Below are positions 18,855-27,857 of a stretch of 46,926 nt of DNA, in pieces. This stretch comes from Symbiodinium natans. Lineage: Eukaryota > Sar > Dinophyceae > Suessiales > Symbiodiniaceae. The DNA is taken from positions 198,087-245,012 of the forward strand of contig CAJNDS010002057.1 of the NCBI GenBank assembly GCA_905221605.1. The letters are read 5' to 3'. Numbering within the stretch: position 1 is the first letter of the stretch; each line of letters opens with the position of its first letter. The notes below the pieces were generated by a model. It made no database searches, was not told where the DNA came from, and worked only from the letters and a program-made list of their open reading frames with translations. The translations under genes and the position numbers were made by a program.

Positions 18855-19328
18855 TTACCTTTCGGAAAGCAGCAAGCTCTGCGTCTCTTGCACGCGTACG
18901 CCGCAGAATCTGCTGCTCACCAAAAGGGAGCTCACATAAGGTGGCAAAGTTTGCCACCCAAGCAGACGACAGACTTCCCTCCCAAATCTTCGGTCTAGGA
19001 CTTCGGAAGCCGATCGTTGCTCTGCTGTGAGCATCTCCGTTATCTCACTCAGCACTCCGCAACCCACGAACGACATCTCCGCAAGCTTCTCCTGTGCGAC
19101 ATAAAGGGACTGCACCCGATTGTGCCCCGCACCGCCATGCAGCTTCTGCGACCCCGGAATGCCAAGACTTGATATACAACTTGTTAACACTTGTAACTTG
19201 CATAAATTTTGTTGCGACCGGAGGACGAGGTCATTCGACATGCTGAGCTTCGTCGTCGTCCCCACCACAATCACTCGGCAGTTCTCCTCCCACAGCCAGC
19301 CGCACCTCTGTGCCACGAGCTGAGCCAT
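18855..19328 (-). CDS. Open frame, 157 codons, exon-like (unidentified)
   Basis: Two protein-like blocks in one frame. The first reads AQRCGWLWEENCRVIVVGTT, then TKLSMSNDLVLRSQQ. The second reads HNRVQSLYVAQEKLAEMSFV, then LSEITEMLTAEQRSASEVLD. The middle is poorer, and a GTCGCAG acceptor precedes the second block, so a small intron between them is possible. It may continue from the exon at 19548-19672. No family recognised. Confidence 0.4.
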   Translation of the reverse strand: MAQLVAQRCGWLWEENCRVIVVGTTTKLSMSNDLVLRSQQNLCKLQVLTSCISSLGIPGSQKLHGGAGHNRVQSLYVAQEKLAEMSFVGCGVLSEITEMLTAEQRSASEVLDRRFGREVCRLLGWQTLPPYVSSLLVSSRFCGVRVQETQSLLLSER

Positions 19329-19547
19329 GAAGAAACATGCTATTCACCGATTCAATATGCTTGCATGCTCGGTGCCGAAATCTGGGTTTGGCCTATCGGT
19401 ACACAGTCAGCAGCAAAGAGGCAAAGCTGCAAGAAGAATTCAGATCAACGTAGATTAGCCATAGCTCTTCCCGAAACGGGCTTGAGAGCCACGGACTGCG
19501 CAAACACGTCCAGCCCTTGAACACACTTTGGCGTGGACTCAGTGTAC

Positions 19548-19672
19548 TCATCCACACTCGTCTCTCACCACCACTGCGGTTCCCCTGTGCCAAGCCACGA
19601 CATCTTCTCTGAAGTCGAGAAGACACTGGTCCCGCAGTACTTCCATATTCTCGTTGGTGTCCCAAGTTACAT
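19548..19672 (-). CDS. Exon candidate
   Basis: After acceptor CACTTCTGAG the frame reads VTWDTNENMEVLRDQCLLDF, then REDVVAWHRGTAVVVRDECG and TGA (two bases plus 41 codons). Charge pattern and aromatic residues are convincing. It could instead splice before the stop. No family recognised. Confidence 0.4.
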
Positions 19673-19949
19673 CTCAGAAGTGCGTCGCCAGATATACTGA
19701 CCAGTGCAGGCACCAGGTCACCAGGATCTATGATGCTCTGGGATCAAAACGAGTAGCTGCAGGCGAGCTTCGTGCCTGCATGCCTCGTGCACGGGTAACT
19801 ACCGCAGGAACCCAGCTGCCATCCGTAAAATAGACCTCCACCTGAGATCACGAAACCAAGGCCCCCCTCCAGACCCTCTCGAATGGAGGGCACCAAACAC
19901 GCAGCCGGAAAGATTCTGCAAAGATCTCTACCTATTACTCAACTCGCGT

Positions 19950-19968
19950 GCGTGCGCGCGCGCGCGAG
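19950..19968. repeat. CG-rich dinucleotide run
   Basis: GCGTGCGTGCGCGCGCGCGCG, a short alternating purine-pyrimidine tract. Confidence 0.7.
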
Positions 19969-20253
19969 CGATGTGGGGATGGGCACCTCGAGTCGCATCT
20001 TCGGGCCAAAGCATCCATGCCCGATGATAACAGGCATGCACTGCCACTGGCCATCCATGCCTGCTCATGTGGATGTTGACGCAGCAGCAGAAAGCATGAC
20101 CAGTTGACCAGCAGCGACAGAGTCAAACGGCACCAACAGCACCAGCAGGACGGCAGCGTTGTATGCTGTCCCAAACACGAAGCCCAATCCTATGAACAAC
20201 ATCAGGCCCGTTTGAAACCCCATACAGTAGGCCCGTGCTCAACTCAAAAGGCA

Positions 20254-21310
20254 TCAGGTCCCCCCGGCCCACCTCAAGTCTTGTGCCAAGGAGCTCGAGT
20301 ACCAACTGCCGGGGCTGTCTCCAAGAGATCCTGTACTGTAGTGACATAGAAGTGACAAAGCGTCACCTACACCGAAACTTCCGGATTGCAAGCTCTGTAG
20401 CCTCCCCGCTTCTCGGGCCAAGTCCGGCCACATGTTATGGGGAAGGTCCTCATCCACCACACTATCTTCCGACTCGGAGGCCGAACTCAAGAAGTCCTAG
20501 CAACCGCTCCGGTCTTCGAAAGCACTCTCAATCTTGCTGTTGACTTACACTGCTTCACCTCACACCTAAACAGTAGACTGGTCTCCTCGACCTCATTGTC
20601 GCTGCTGATGGTCTCTGAATCACCTTGCAGACAAGCAAAGGCTGCTACCCTACATGCACATCCTGTGAATGTCACAAGTTCCCGCAAGTTCCCGCACTTC
20701 GGAGCTCGAGACGAGGCAGCCTTGGTGGCTCGTGGAGTCTGCTCGAGTTCCCTCGCTGTCAGCTTCCTCCTCCGCATGCTCCATCTCCTCGCTGTCAAGG
20801 GCTTTGGATCGAATTTGTCTTCACGTTCTGGTGCTAGCTCCGGTTCCCCGACAGCACTCTGAACTCGGAAAGGTCACAAATAGAACATCTGCTCTTGGCT
20901 CGCTCATAGAGTCATAGAGTGTTGCGAGGCATGAGACGTTTGAGGCAGCGCTCGAGGGTTTATCTGTCGGGCTCCACATGCCTTATACTCCAGCATCCTC
21001 GCACTCGGCCGGCAGAGAGGAGTCCAAGAAAAAGGTCTCCACCTCCTCATGGAATCCTGGCGAAGCGAGCCGAAGGCTTCTGTTGACAATCCCTGCTGAA
21101 GCCTGATGCATTCCGGCCATGTTGAATCAAGGTAAACACTGCTGCACGAGTGCTTTCATGCCGTTTCCGCCTCCCTAAAAACTGCGCGACCATGGGGGCA
21201 GTTTTGAAAGCCAGTCCTTTCCAGGGTTTGGGTGACAAGCCCTCCTCGAGCAGCTGCAGATCACGAGTTTCGTCGTCTATCTCCTCCGCGGGTGCCTCTC
21301 AGCAATTTCG
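20254..21310 (-). CDS. Cluster of acidic exon candidates (one gene?)
   Basis: Several minus-strand segments share an acidic Ser/Glu/Asp composition: EEIDDETRDLQLLEEGLSPK (about 21215-21285), FHEEVETFFLDSSLPAECED (about 21000-21055), KALDSEEMEHAEEEADSEGT (about 20730-20800), GDSETISSDNEVEETSLL (about 20575-20635) and SSASESEDSVVDEDLPHNMW (about 20430-20490). They lie in different frames, as separate exons would. Together they suggest one multi-exon gene for an acidic, largely disordered protein. Exact splice sites were not settled and no domain is recognised. Confidence 0.4.
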
Positions 21311-22119
21311 TGTGATTATTGCCGGTGCAGAGCACCCAAGTTAACACTGCGAACCGCAGTGCTGTCGGATCGCAGGGGCAGATCCCCATGTTGGATCTTA
21401 TCGCGTGGGCACGTAGAGAAACAGAAGGCTTCAAGGCTCCAAGTCATGCAGAAGACGTGGAGTTCATTCCTCCAAAGTCCGCTTGAAGTCCGAGTGCAAG
21501 ACAGTCGACTGGAGAGACTGAGCCTAGCATGAACCTGGGTTGTCTTTGATTGCACAACTGCGCCATATATAAGCACCCAAAACAACGACAGCTTGAAACA
21601 GCTCGACTCACGTCTGCTTCATCTTCATCGACCTTTCTCGAGCTCCCCAGCCTGCCCTTTCTTGAGAAGTGCAGTGATGGACGGTGGCACGAACAGCCGG
21701 AGCCGTTGAGCCGAGACCTCCTCGAAGCGAGGCTTCCAAAATCGTTGTATCTGTCGCGCCTGTGGGCCTGTGCCTATGAATCAGACTCAACACTCGCGAC
21801 TGAGTCATTTAGGGGCAACCATGCCGTCGTATGCCCTTAGCTCCCAAAGCTCCCAAACATGTCCTCTGTCGTCATAGAAGCCTTGCAGGGTGTCGCCGGG
21901 AACCACAGAATGACAGAAATCTATACAGAGCTGCACACCCACTGCTCGCTTGCATCACGAGTGACATGCACAAAGAGATCGCAGCCAAAAAGTATTCGGA
22001 GGCTGACTTCAATTCGTTTTCAGTTCTGCAAGCCTGCCTGAGATGGTGGCATCTCGGGCAGAAAATGTATTGCAAAGCGCCGATTCCGACTTGCAAGGTG
22101 CAAGTTATGACTACATTGA

Positions 22120-22423
22120 CTACATACATCGTGCTGCACGTTTATCGCCTGCTGGAACACGAGAGCTGCATACAGAAAAACTGCTAAGGAATGTCTTCAA
22201 GCCATGATGCTGTGAAACAGGGCCTTTCGCCGAGCCGAAATAGAAATTGGCACTCGCAGGTATACCATCGCTTGTGCCGACAGTACACAGATGTACACAG
22301 CCCCCGTGCCTCGACCAAGCTGAAACGCGCCTGTCCGTCACACATGTGGATGACCTCAGGCTGGCTTTGCACGCGCAGGAATTGCGTGTCTCGCCATTGC
22401 CATCTGCACTCAGATTCTGGCAC
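22120..22423 (-). CDS. Open frame, exon-like (unidentified)
   Basis: One frame (22184-22423) reads WRDTQFLRVQSQPEVIHMCD, then YTCECQFLFRLGERPCFTAS. A second overlapping frame (22120-22341) reads GTSDGIPASANFYFGSAKGP. I cannot choose between them. Confidence 0.2.
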
Positions 22424-22963
22424 TCAGAATCTCTGTCTTGGCACTCCTACACGTTCCGCTCATGAGACCAGGTCTCACAGTTTCAGGAGGATCGGGTTGA
22501 TTTAAGCACGCACTGCAAATTTTGAGGAGGTGCTGGCAGACAGGAACAAATAGTCCAAACATCCCCAGTTCGGAGTCCTGCCATTCGTGTCCGCACGGGT
22601 GTGCCAAGACCCATCTGACTGTCGTTCGCCAGACAAGCGTGCCTGCCAAAGAAGCAAAGCTCTGTGGTGGGATGTGCAGATGTGTATGTACTACCTTCGT
22701 GTTACTGCTCAAGGCCTCCAACATGCGTGGTTGGCTTGCCTGCCGTAAGGCAAGCGCTCACATTCTGCAAGATCCATAGGCTCCTGTAAAACTGTCACTC
22801 TGTGGCCCAGACCAACGTGCCAGTACAGAGTGCCAAGTATATCTTCTTGACGCGGCGCGTTGCGAACTGAAGCCTGTCTTCAACAACAAGGACAAGGACA
22901 AGTTAGCTTGGCTTAGGCCTCTCCCCGAAATTCCACGAGTCCAAGAGGCAGCAACATGAGAGT
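22424..22963. other. No supported gene
   Basis: Short open frames on both strands, no splice support or repeats. Confidence 0.35.
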
Positions 22964-23013
22964 GACTCGGTATGACTCAGTATGACTCCGTATGGCTCAG
23001 TATGGCTCAGTAT
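22964..23013. repeat. Five tandem copies of a 10-bp unit
   Basis: Unit GRCTCNGTAT. The copies differ by one or two bases. It lies just past the stop codon of the amidotransferase-like gene, in its presumed 3' flank. Confidence 0.8.
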
Positions 23014-23055
23014 GGAGACTTGGGATTTTTGAGTCGGCGCACGAAAGCCTCGCAC

Positions 23056-24792
23056 TCAACCGAGACACCACAGCAGCAGCCTCCGAAAAAGGAGTTGGGA
23101 CTTCTCGGTCTGCGCATACTCCGGATGAGGCGACAACACAACTGCGCGGCCGCCTGATGTTTGCCATGCCCAGGCTGCTGCATGCCCCTTCATGGACTTC
23201 CAGCCTTCCACTCGCTCGTCGCTGCAATCAGAGAAAACCGCCAGCGGGGTAGGCAGGGTGTCGCTATTCAGAACGCCTGTCTCGTCCATCATCATGGCTT
23301 CTGGCACCCTACCTGGCTGGTAGTTGTTGTACACATCAGGTGGCAAAGCCACCAGTAAGGGTCCATTTGCATACCGCAAGCAAAAGGAAGGCGTGTCTTC
23401 AAGCTCCAGCATCCTCCGGCCCTCACTTGTGAGTGTGACTGTCACGTCGCCCACGCCCCGCCTCCAGTTGGCATTATCATGTGGCACAACTGGCACGGCA
23501 TGACCCCACAGCGGAAGATCTCTGCAAGACAACCAGTGTGCGCCTGCGCAGATGCCCAGCACGGAGCCACCTTCAATCAGGTGCTGTCGGATAGCCCTGC
23601 GCCCCTCAGCGCCCAGTCGCTCGGCATGCTCGTTTGCCATGCCACCATGAAGCAAGACGATGTCGCCCTGCTTCAGGGAAGTAGGCAGGGCCTGCGGCTC
23701 GACAATATGCCACTGACTCGCATCGGGTACCAATGGCCCAAAAATCTCCTGAAGCTGATCCGGGCCTTTACCCAGATCGACAATAACAAGTCTATGGCCA
23801 GTGGGCAACACGAACGCTTCTCGTTCCAGGCCCCTTTGGCAAATTGGTGGGAGGGAAGGTGGATGACCGAGCTTGATCAGTGCCCCACCATCCCCAATTG
23901 CACCCGTCAATGTGCTCCCGTCGAAGATAGGCGCGTCGATTGCTTCCAGCGAGCGTCTGCTCTCTTTCAGCTGCGGGCTGCCCATCGAGGCCCAACAGAC
24001 AAGCGCCTGAACGAGACGTTTGGTCGACTGGGGCGTGTTCACCTCGACGTTCGGCGATAGGGCCACGAAACGCCCGCCGCTGGGCTTGACCTCGCCGGCA
24101 AGCACCGCAGGCATTCCCAAGAGTGATGTCGATTGGCATTCATTCATCTCTGTTTGGTAGTTTAGGAAAGGAACCGCCACTCCGCACTCGAGATCAAAAG
24201 GCCCACCAAGTGCCCGATACTCTTCTTCCCTCATGGGAACAAGAGCAGGGCCATTAAAGAACTGCGACTGGAAGACGCCTTCTTGCAAGCTTCGAGATGC
24301 CAGGCATGACTGACCAAACGAGGAGAGCCCCATGTCGATCTGCCCAGTGCCTCGATTCCAGTGCTGTCGATCATGTGCAAAAACCGGCAGCAAACACAGG
24401 CTGTTTTGGTTGCAGCCACAGAAGGTAGATCCGGAAGCGATTGTTAGCAAAGACCCTCCTGCGGCAAGGTGGCTGACGAGCACTTCTTTCTCAGAGTCCT
24501 GGATATATTTCCGGTGCTCTGTACCACCGTGAATTACCAAGACACATCGCCCCAGAAGCGAGGCATTGCCACAAAACTCAGCAGCAGTCATGAACTGCCC
24601 TTGCGGAAAAAGCTTGAAGAAGCAAGCTTTGACCTTTGCCATGCCCTTGCCGACGTCCAAAACCACAACAGGTGCGCACGAAGTATCGTTTTCGGGTCCA
24701 GCATGTCCCAGCCAACTTTGTGGCACACTGGGCCACACCACCTTCGAAAGCGTGTCGTCTTGGCAGCACCCCAGCACCTGAATGGCTTGCAA
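23056..24792 (-). CDS. Tandem BPL_N / glutamine-amidotransferase-like protein
   Basis: One open frame of 578 codons with two homologous alpha/beta domains, about residues 41-270 and 333-578. Domain 2 has the class-I-amidotransferase-like elements: HGG (382-384), nucleophile elbow GICAGAH with Cys415, WRRGVGD (443-449), NGP (476-478) and SPHPE with His556 and Glu558. Domain 1 keeps HGG, WNRGTGQ and NGP, but the elbow is TIASGS (Ala119 in place of Cys) and SPHPE is SPNVE (Asn248 in place of His). The fold matches the N-terminal domain family of eukaryotic biotin-protein ligases, also found alone in bacteria. No ligase domain follows. The first codon is TTG with a TAG two codons upstream, and no ATG precedes Met51, which already lies inside domain 1. 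The 5' end therefore must come from another exon. Substrate unknown. Confidence 0.75.
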   Translation of the reverse strand: MQAIQVLGCCQDDTLSKVVWPSVPQSWLGHAGPENDTSCAPVVVLDVGKGMAKVKACFFKLFPQGQFMTAAEFCGNASLLGRCVLVIHGGTEHRKYIQDSEKEVLVSHLAAGGSLLTIASGSTFCGCNQNSLCLLPVFAHDRQHWNRGTGQIDMGLSSFGQSCLASRSLQEGVFQSQFFNGPALVPMREEEYRALGGPFDLECGVAVPFLNYQTEMNECQSTSLLGMPAVLAGEVKPSGGRFVALSPNVEVNTPQSTKRLVQALVCWASMGSPQLKESRRSLEAIDAPIFDGSTLTGAIGDGGALIKLGHPPSLPPICQRGLEREAFVLPTGHRLVIVDLGKGPDQLQEIFGPLVPDASQWHIVEPQALPTSLKQGDIVLLHGGMANEHAERLGAEGRRAIRQHLIEGGSVLGICAGAHWLSCRDLPLWGHAVPVVPHDNANWRRGVGDVTVTLTSEGRRMLELEDTPSFCLRYANGPLLVALPPDVYNNYQPGRVPEAMMMDETGVLNSDTLPTPLAVFSDCSDERVEGWKSMKGHAAAWAWQTSGGRAVVLSPHPEYAQTEKSQLLFRRLLLWCLG

Positions 24793-25265
24793 GGGCTACC
24801 AGTCTGATTTCGAGAAGAAATAATCGGCACCCCCAAGTCACAGGGTTGAACAAAGTTGCGAGGATGATGGGGTTGGCCCAAGCGACCTAGTCTCAGCAAC
24901 TAGTATGGCAACATCCTCTTGACCTGGGTGCTCGTGGCGCCTGCCACGGCAAGGTTTACAGGCAAAGCTCCGAGCCCGCAGCCCCCCACCCCCCCGTCCC
25001 CCCCCCCTCCGCCCCCCTCTCCCCCCTCCACCCTCCTCCCCCCCTCCACCCGCCCACCCCAACGCAGCAGCACGGCTGCAGCATCTCTGTGCATTCATGA
25101 GCTTTGTCACTTGTTGTCCTTTCTTCCCTCTTACCCGTCTTACCCTTCCCTCCACATCACGTCTGTCAATTTGTCAACATCTGCCAGCATGAACTATTTA
25201 CATCTTGAGGATGCTAGCTCCAAATGCCCTAGGTCCAGAGATGTCCAGAGAACTAGGAGCTGAGC
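24778..25265 (-). other. Candidate intron joining the leader exon to the amidotransferase exon
   Basis: Minus-strand GC donor (ATG|GCTCAG) at 25265 and acceptor (GCCATTCAG|GTGCTG) at 24778, both phase 0. It holds a C-rich tract on + (G-rich in the transcript). Inferred, not shown. Confidence 0.35.
24981..25065. repeat. C-rich tract (G-rich on minus strand)
   Basis: About 85 bp of C with scattered T, A and G, including runs of six to ten C. The minus strand has G-quadruplex potential. Confidence 0.85.
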
Positions 25266-25400
25266 CATGTTCGGTTTGGCTGGTGGAGCCACTTCTGGCA
25301 CAGTGACATTGCCCGGGTCCTTGCCCGGGTCCTTGCCTGGCTCCTTGGCCGGGTCCTTGCCTGGCTCCTTGCCCGTGTCCTTGCTCGCGCCCGAACCCAT
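25194..25400 (-). CDS. Leader exon with N-myristoylation-type start and GK[ED]P repeats
   Basis: ATG-started frame MGSGASKDTGKEPGKDPAKE followed by further GKDP units, then VTVPEVAPPAKPNMAQ. Gly2 with small residues at 3-5, Ser at 6 and Lys at 7 fits the N-myristoyltransferase pattern, implying membrane attachment. The 12-bp repeats keep a Gly/Ala-Lys-Glu/Asp-Pro reading. The frame is open to a TAG at 25194, giving 68 codons. A donor after codon 45 (ATG|GCTCAG) would join it in phase to the amidotransferase exon whose own start is missing. Either it is that gene's first exon (my preference) or a small separate gene. Confidence 0.5.
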   Translation of the reverse strand: MGSGASKDTGKEPGKDPAKEPGKDPGKDPGNVTVPEVAPPAKPNMAQLLVLWTSLDLGHLELASSRCK

Positions 25401-26073
25401 GGCTCACGGCTCAGCAGGCTTTGGAAGTTGGAGTGTTCGGTGCTTAAACGCTGGTCAAACCATTCCTGCCGCGACTTCCGATCATGCAGCCCTCTCTGAA
25501 CAACCTGGCTTCTGTAGGTGCTCATCCTTCTACTGCGTGATGGTTCCTGCACAGTGCCCCGATGTGTCCCAGGGGCACACAGCCCACGACGCATCCGTGT
25601 AAGCACGGCAAAACGTCTTATTGCGTCAACTCTCAGCTTTCTTCCCGTCGTGCCCACTCTTGGCTATCAGAGGGCTATCAGTGGCTACTGTACTTTCCTG
25701 CGGTGTCTATTCCTGACACTCTTCACATCTTATCAAATCTTCACAACACCCACTCCAGGGATCCTAAATGGAACTAGTCAGTCTGTTGCTTGGCTGCTAG
25801 ACTGCTAGCTGCTTTGCTTGATCAGCTGGGGAAAAGCATATCACACCCGTCTGTTGGTCACCATATGTACGTGTTAGACTGTTCTAGTATAGATCAAAAC
25901 GCCACTGGATGCCAAAACCAAGAAACATGGCAGCAGGGCCATCCCATGAAGAGACCTCTGTAGCTGGTTGCGCACAGCACGATTCCTCCCAGGCAGACTC
26001 GTGTGCCAGGCCCTCTTCAAATCAGGAAAGGTGCCTTGAAGGAGTGGCATCGTCATCTGCCTCTCTACCTTCC

Positions 26074-26628
26074 CTACCCTTTGTCCCCATACTTCCCGCG
26101 CCTGAAGTAAACCTGTCCAGACGATGCAGAAAGCCATACGACTTGGAGGCATCGGCGCACACCTGACCATTTCACATTGTGGCTTCCTGGTCTCTGGCAC
26201 ACACAGAACCCATCTGACTTTCCGTGGCCCTCTGTGACCCAGACAGGATGCCCATGGCCAAGGTTCTTCGCCACCTTCGCAGCGGCCGTGCTATGCGCTA
26301 TCACCAGCTCCAAGATACGCAGATTAGCTGTCCTATCAGGCACGGCCGGTCTACGTTGTCCTTTCAGCATCCGCACAATCACGAGTCTGCGTGCGTGGGA
26401 GTCTTTGGCTGTGCTGAGCCGCTGGTCTGGTCTCTGCTGGCGCAAGCTTGGCGTGAGAGCACAACAGTAAAAGGTGTGCAACGCGTCCATTCCCAACATC
26501 AGCGCGCTGCGGAGAAACCTGAGAAACATCACAACGTTGGCACACTTGGCTCCGTGCCCCTGCCCTTGTGGTTTCACAATCGGTTCGGCACATGGGGCCG
26601 TTCCCTTGCTATCGCAGTATGGTGGCAC
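26074..26628 (-). CDS. Open frame, 184 codons (unidentified)
   Basis: Long minus-strand frame beginning with GTG. The most convincing part reads RLVIVRMLKGQRRPAVPDRT, NLRILELVIAHSTAAAKVAK and GHPVWVTEGHGKSDGFCVC. Helix-strand alternation and charge pattern are protein-like. No start codon context or splice sites were settled. No family recognised. Confidence 0.35.
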   Translation of the reverse strand: MPPYCDSKGTAPCAEPIVKPQGQGHGAKCANVVMFLRFLRSALMLGMDALHTFYCCALTPSLRQQRPDQRLSTAKDSHARRLVIVRMLKGQRRPAVPDRTANLRILELVIAHSTAAAKVAKNLGHGHPVWVTEGHGKSDGFCVCQRPGSHNVKWSGVRRCLQVVWLSASSGQVYFRRGKYGDKG

Positions 26629-27518
26629 TAAGTCACGCAGCAGCGAGCAGTCATCTTTACGACATTTTACGACTATGCCACTCGGCCACCATGCTTACTC
26701 AAGCAGGCCGTCACCATGGTGCCAGCTGCTGGCGTCGTTGCACCGCCATCAAACAATTTCACCCCAACTTCAGATGCCCAGACAGCGAGCAGTGGAGGCA
26801 GCCTGCACAGTTTCCATCTCAAGAACCAGGCGTGTCCCAGCACAGACAAGCATCCGTGAGAGCTCGGGCAACTTGCAACGGACGGCGCGCTTGGCTTTTC
26901 GGCTCAGTCCCCGCACGATGCTCTGCCCAATTTGCTGAGGGCGAGGGTCGCCCCAGCACGTGCCCCACACGACAACTACCTCTCGTTGCAGTTGTCTTAC
27001 CCCCCCCTGGTTCCAAAGGCCATGGCTCAGGAACAGCTCAGGTCGCCGCTGTGGAGCACCTGGGTCGCAGAAACGCATACTTGCCAAACTGTTCAACTGT
27101 TCAAAAACCGCTGCAGCAGGGCTGCCCACCTGCTGCTGCAGCTGCCTCTTCCGGGCCTTTCCACATGGGCTTGTTCGATATTTGGGGGGGGCAACAGGTG
27201 TTGGGATCAGGGTATGTTTCGGGGTATGTTTCGTGGCATCATGAGCTACTTTACCTGCAATTGCGGGGGGTATGTTATGGGGTGGGGTATGTTTCGGGGT
27301 ATGTTTCGCGGGTGTGCAGCCTGTGTGCCCTTCTTAAAACCTGGGCCCCCGAAAAAAACAGGCAAACCCACATGGTAAAAGGCGTCTTGCTCCATTCAAG
27401 CCTCAAGCACATGCCTGCGCGCTTCATGCCTCAGCACGTTTGCTTTGCAGTCGAGGTGCCAAGGCACGCTCTCGGCTGGCCTGCAGAATCAGGTCAACGC
27501 GAGCCACACAGCGAATGA
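26568..27518 (+). CDS. Long plus-strand open frame, 316 codons (doubtful)
   Basis: The longest + frame in its region, starting with GTG. It is rich in Ala, Pro, His and Cys, with no domain. It includes the GYVSGYVS units made by the repeats at 27211-27311. Overlapping minus frames (26770-27129, with KAKRAVRCKLPELSRMLVCA) look at least as good, so this may be an antisense shadow. Confidence 0.2.
   Translation: MVSQSVRHMGPFPCYRSMVALSHAAASSHLYDILRLCHSATMLTQAGRHHGASCWRRCTAIKQFHPNFRCPDSEQWRQPAQFPSQEPGVSQHRQASVRARATCNGRRAWLFGSVPARCSAQFAEGEGRPSTCPTRQLPLVAVVLPPPGSKGHGSGTAQVAAVEHLGRRNAYLPNCSTVQKPLQQGCPPAAAAASSGPFHMGLFDIWGGQQVLGSGYVSGYVSWHHELLYLQLRGVCYGVGYVSGYVSRVCSLCALLKTWAPEKNRQTHMVKGVLLHSSLKHMPARFMPQHVCFAVEVPRHALGWPAESGQREPHSE
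27211..27311. repeat. Paired 12-bp repeats (GGGTATGTTTCG)
   Basis: Two copies at about 27211-27236 and two more at about 27286-27311, separated by about 50 bp containing a further partial copy (GGGGTATGTTATGG). Confidence 0.75.
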
Positions 27519-27850
27519 CATCCATTGACTATCTTGCTTTTGCGCAGCATATTGAGACATGAGACCTTGATGCGCTCCCTCATGGCTTCGTCCGGCGAGA
27601 GGGCCTTCTCAGTCTTCTGCACCTGCACCTCTCTCAAGGCAAGTGTCTGACAGCCGACAGCAGCTTCAAGTGCAGAGAGCTGCTCAGAGAGCTGCAAGGC
27701 GAGGAGTCGAGGAGTCTCCTCTTTCTCTTTAGCCCAGCAAAAGGAGTACACTGAGTACACTGAGTACGTCTGAAGTCGACATGCCAACTCACCTACAAGT
27801 GAAAATTGGACAAGGCTGTGGTTTCCCAGATGGCGTTCAAACCGGGGCAT
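27494..27850 (-). CDS. Exon candidate downstream of SHMT
   Basis: The minus frame contains EKEETPRLLALQLSEQLSAL, EAAVGCQTLALREVQVQKTE and LSPDEAMRERIKVSCLNMLR. A pyrimidine-rich stretch and TAAAG precede the charged part. It is strongly helical and on the SHMT strand, so it is probably the next gene of the array. No family recognised. Confidence 0.4.
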   Translation of the reverse strand: MPRFERHLGNHSLVQFSLVGELACRLQTYSVYSVYSFCWAKEKEETPRLLALQLSEQLSALEAAVGCQTLALREVQVQKTEKALSPDEAMRERIKVSCLNMLRKSKIVNGCHSLCGSR

Positions 27851-27857
27851 CTATGGC

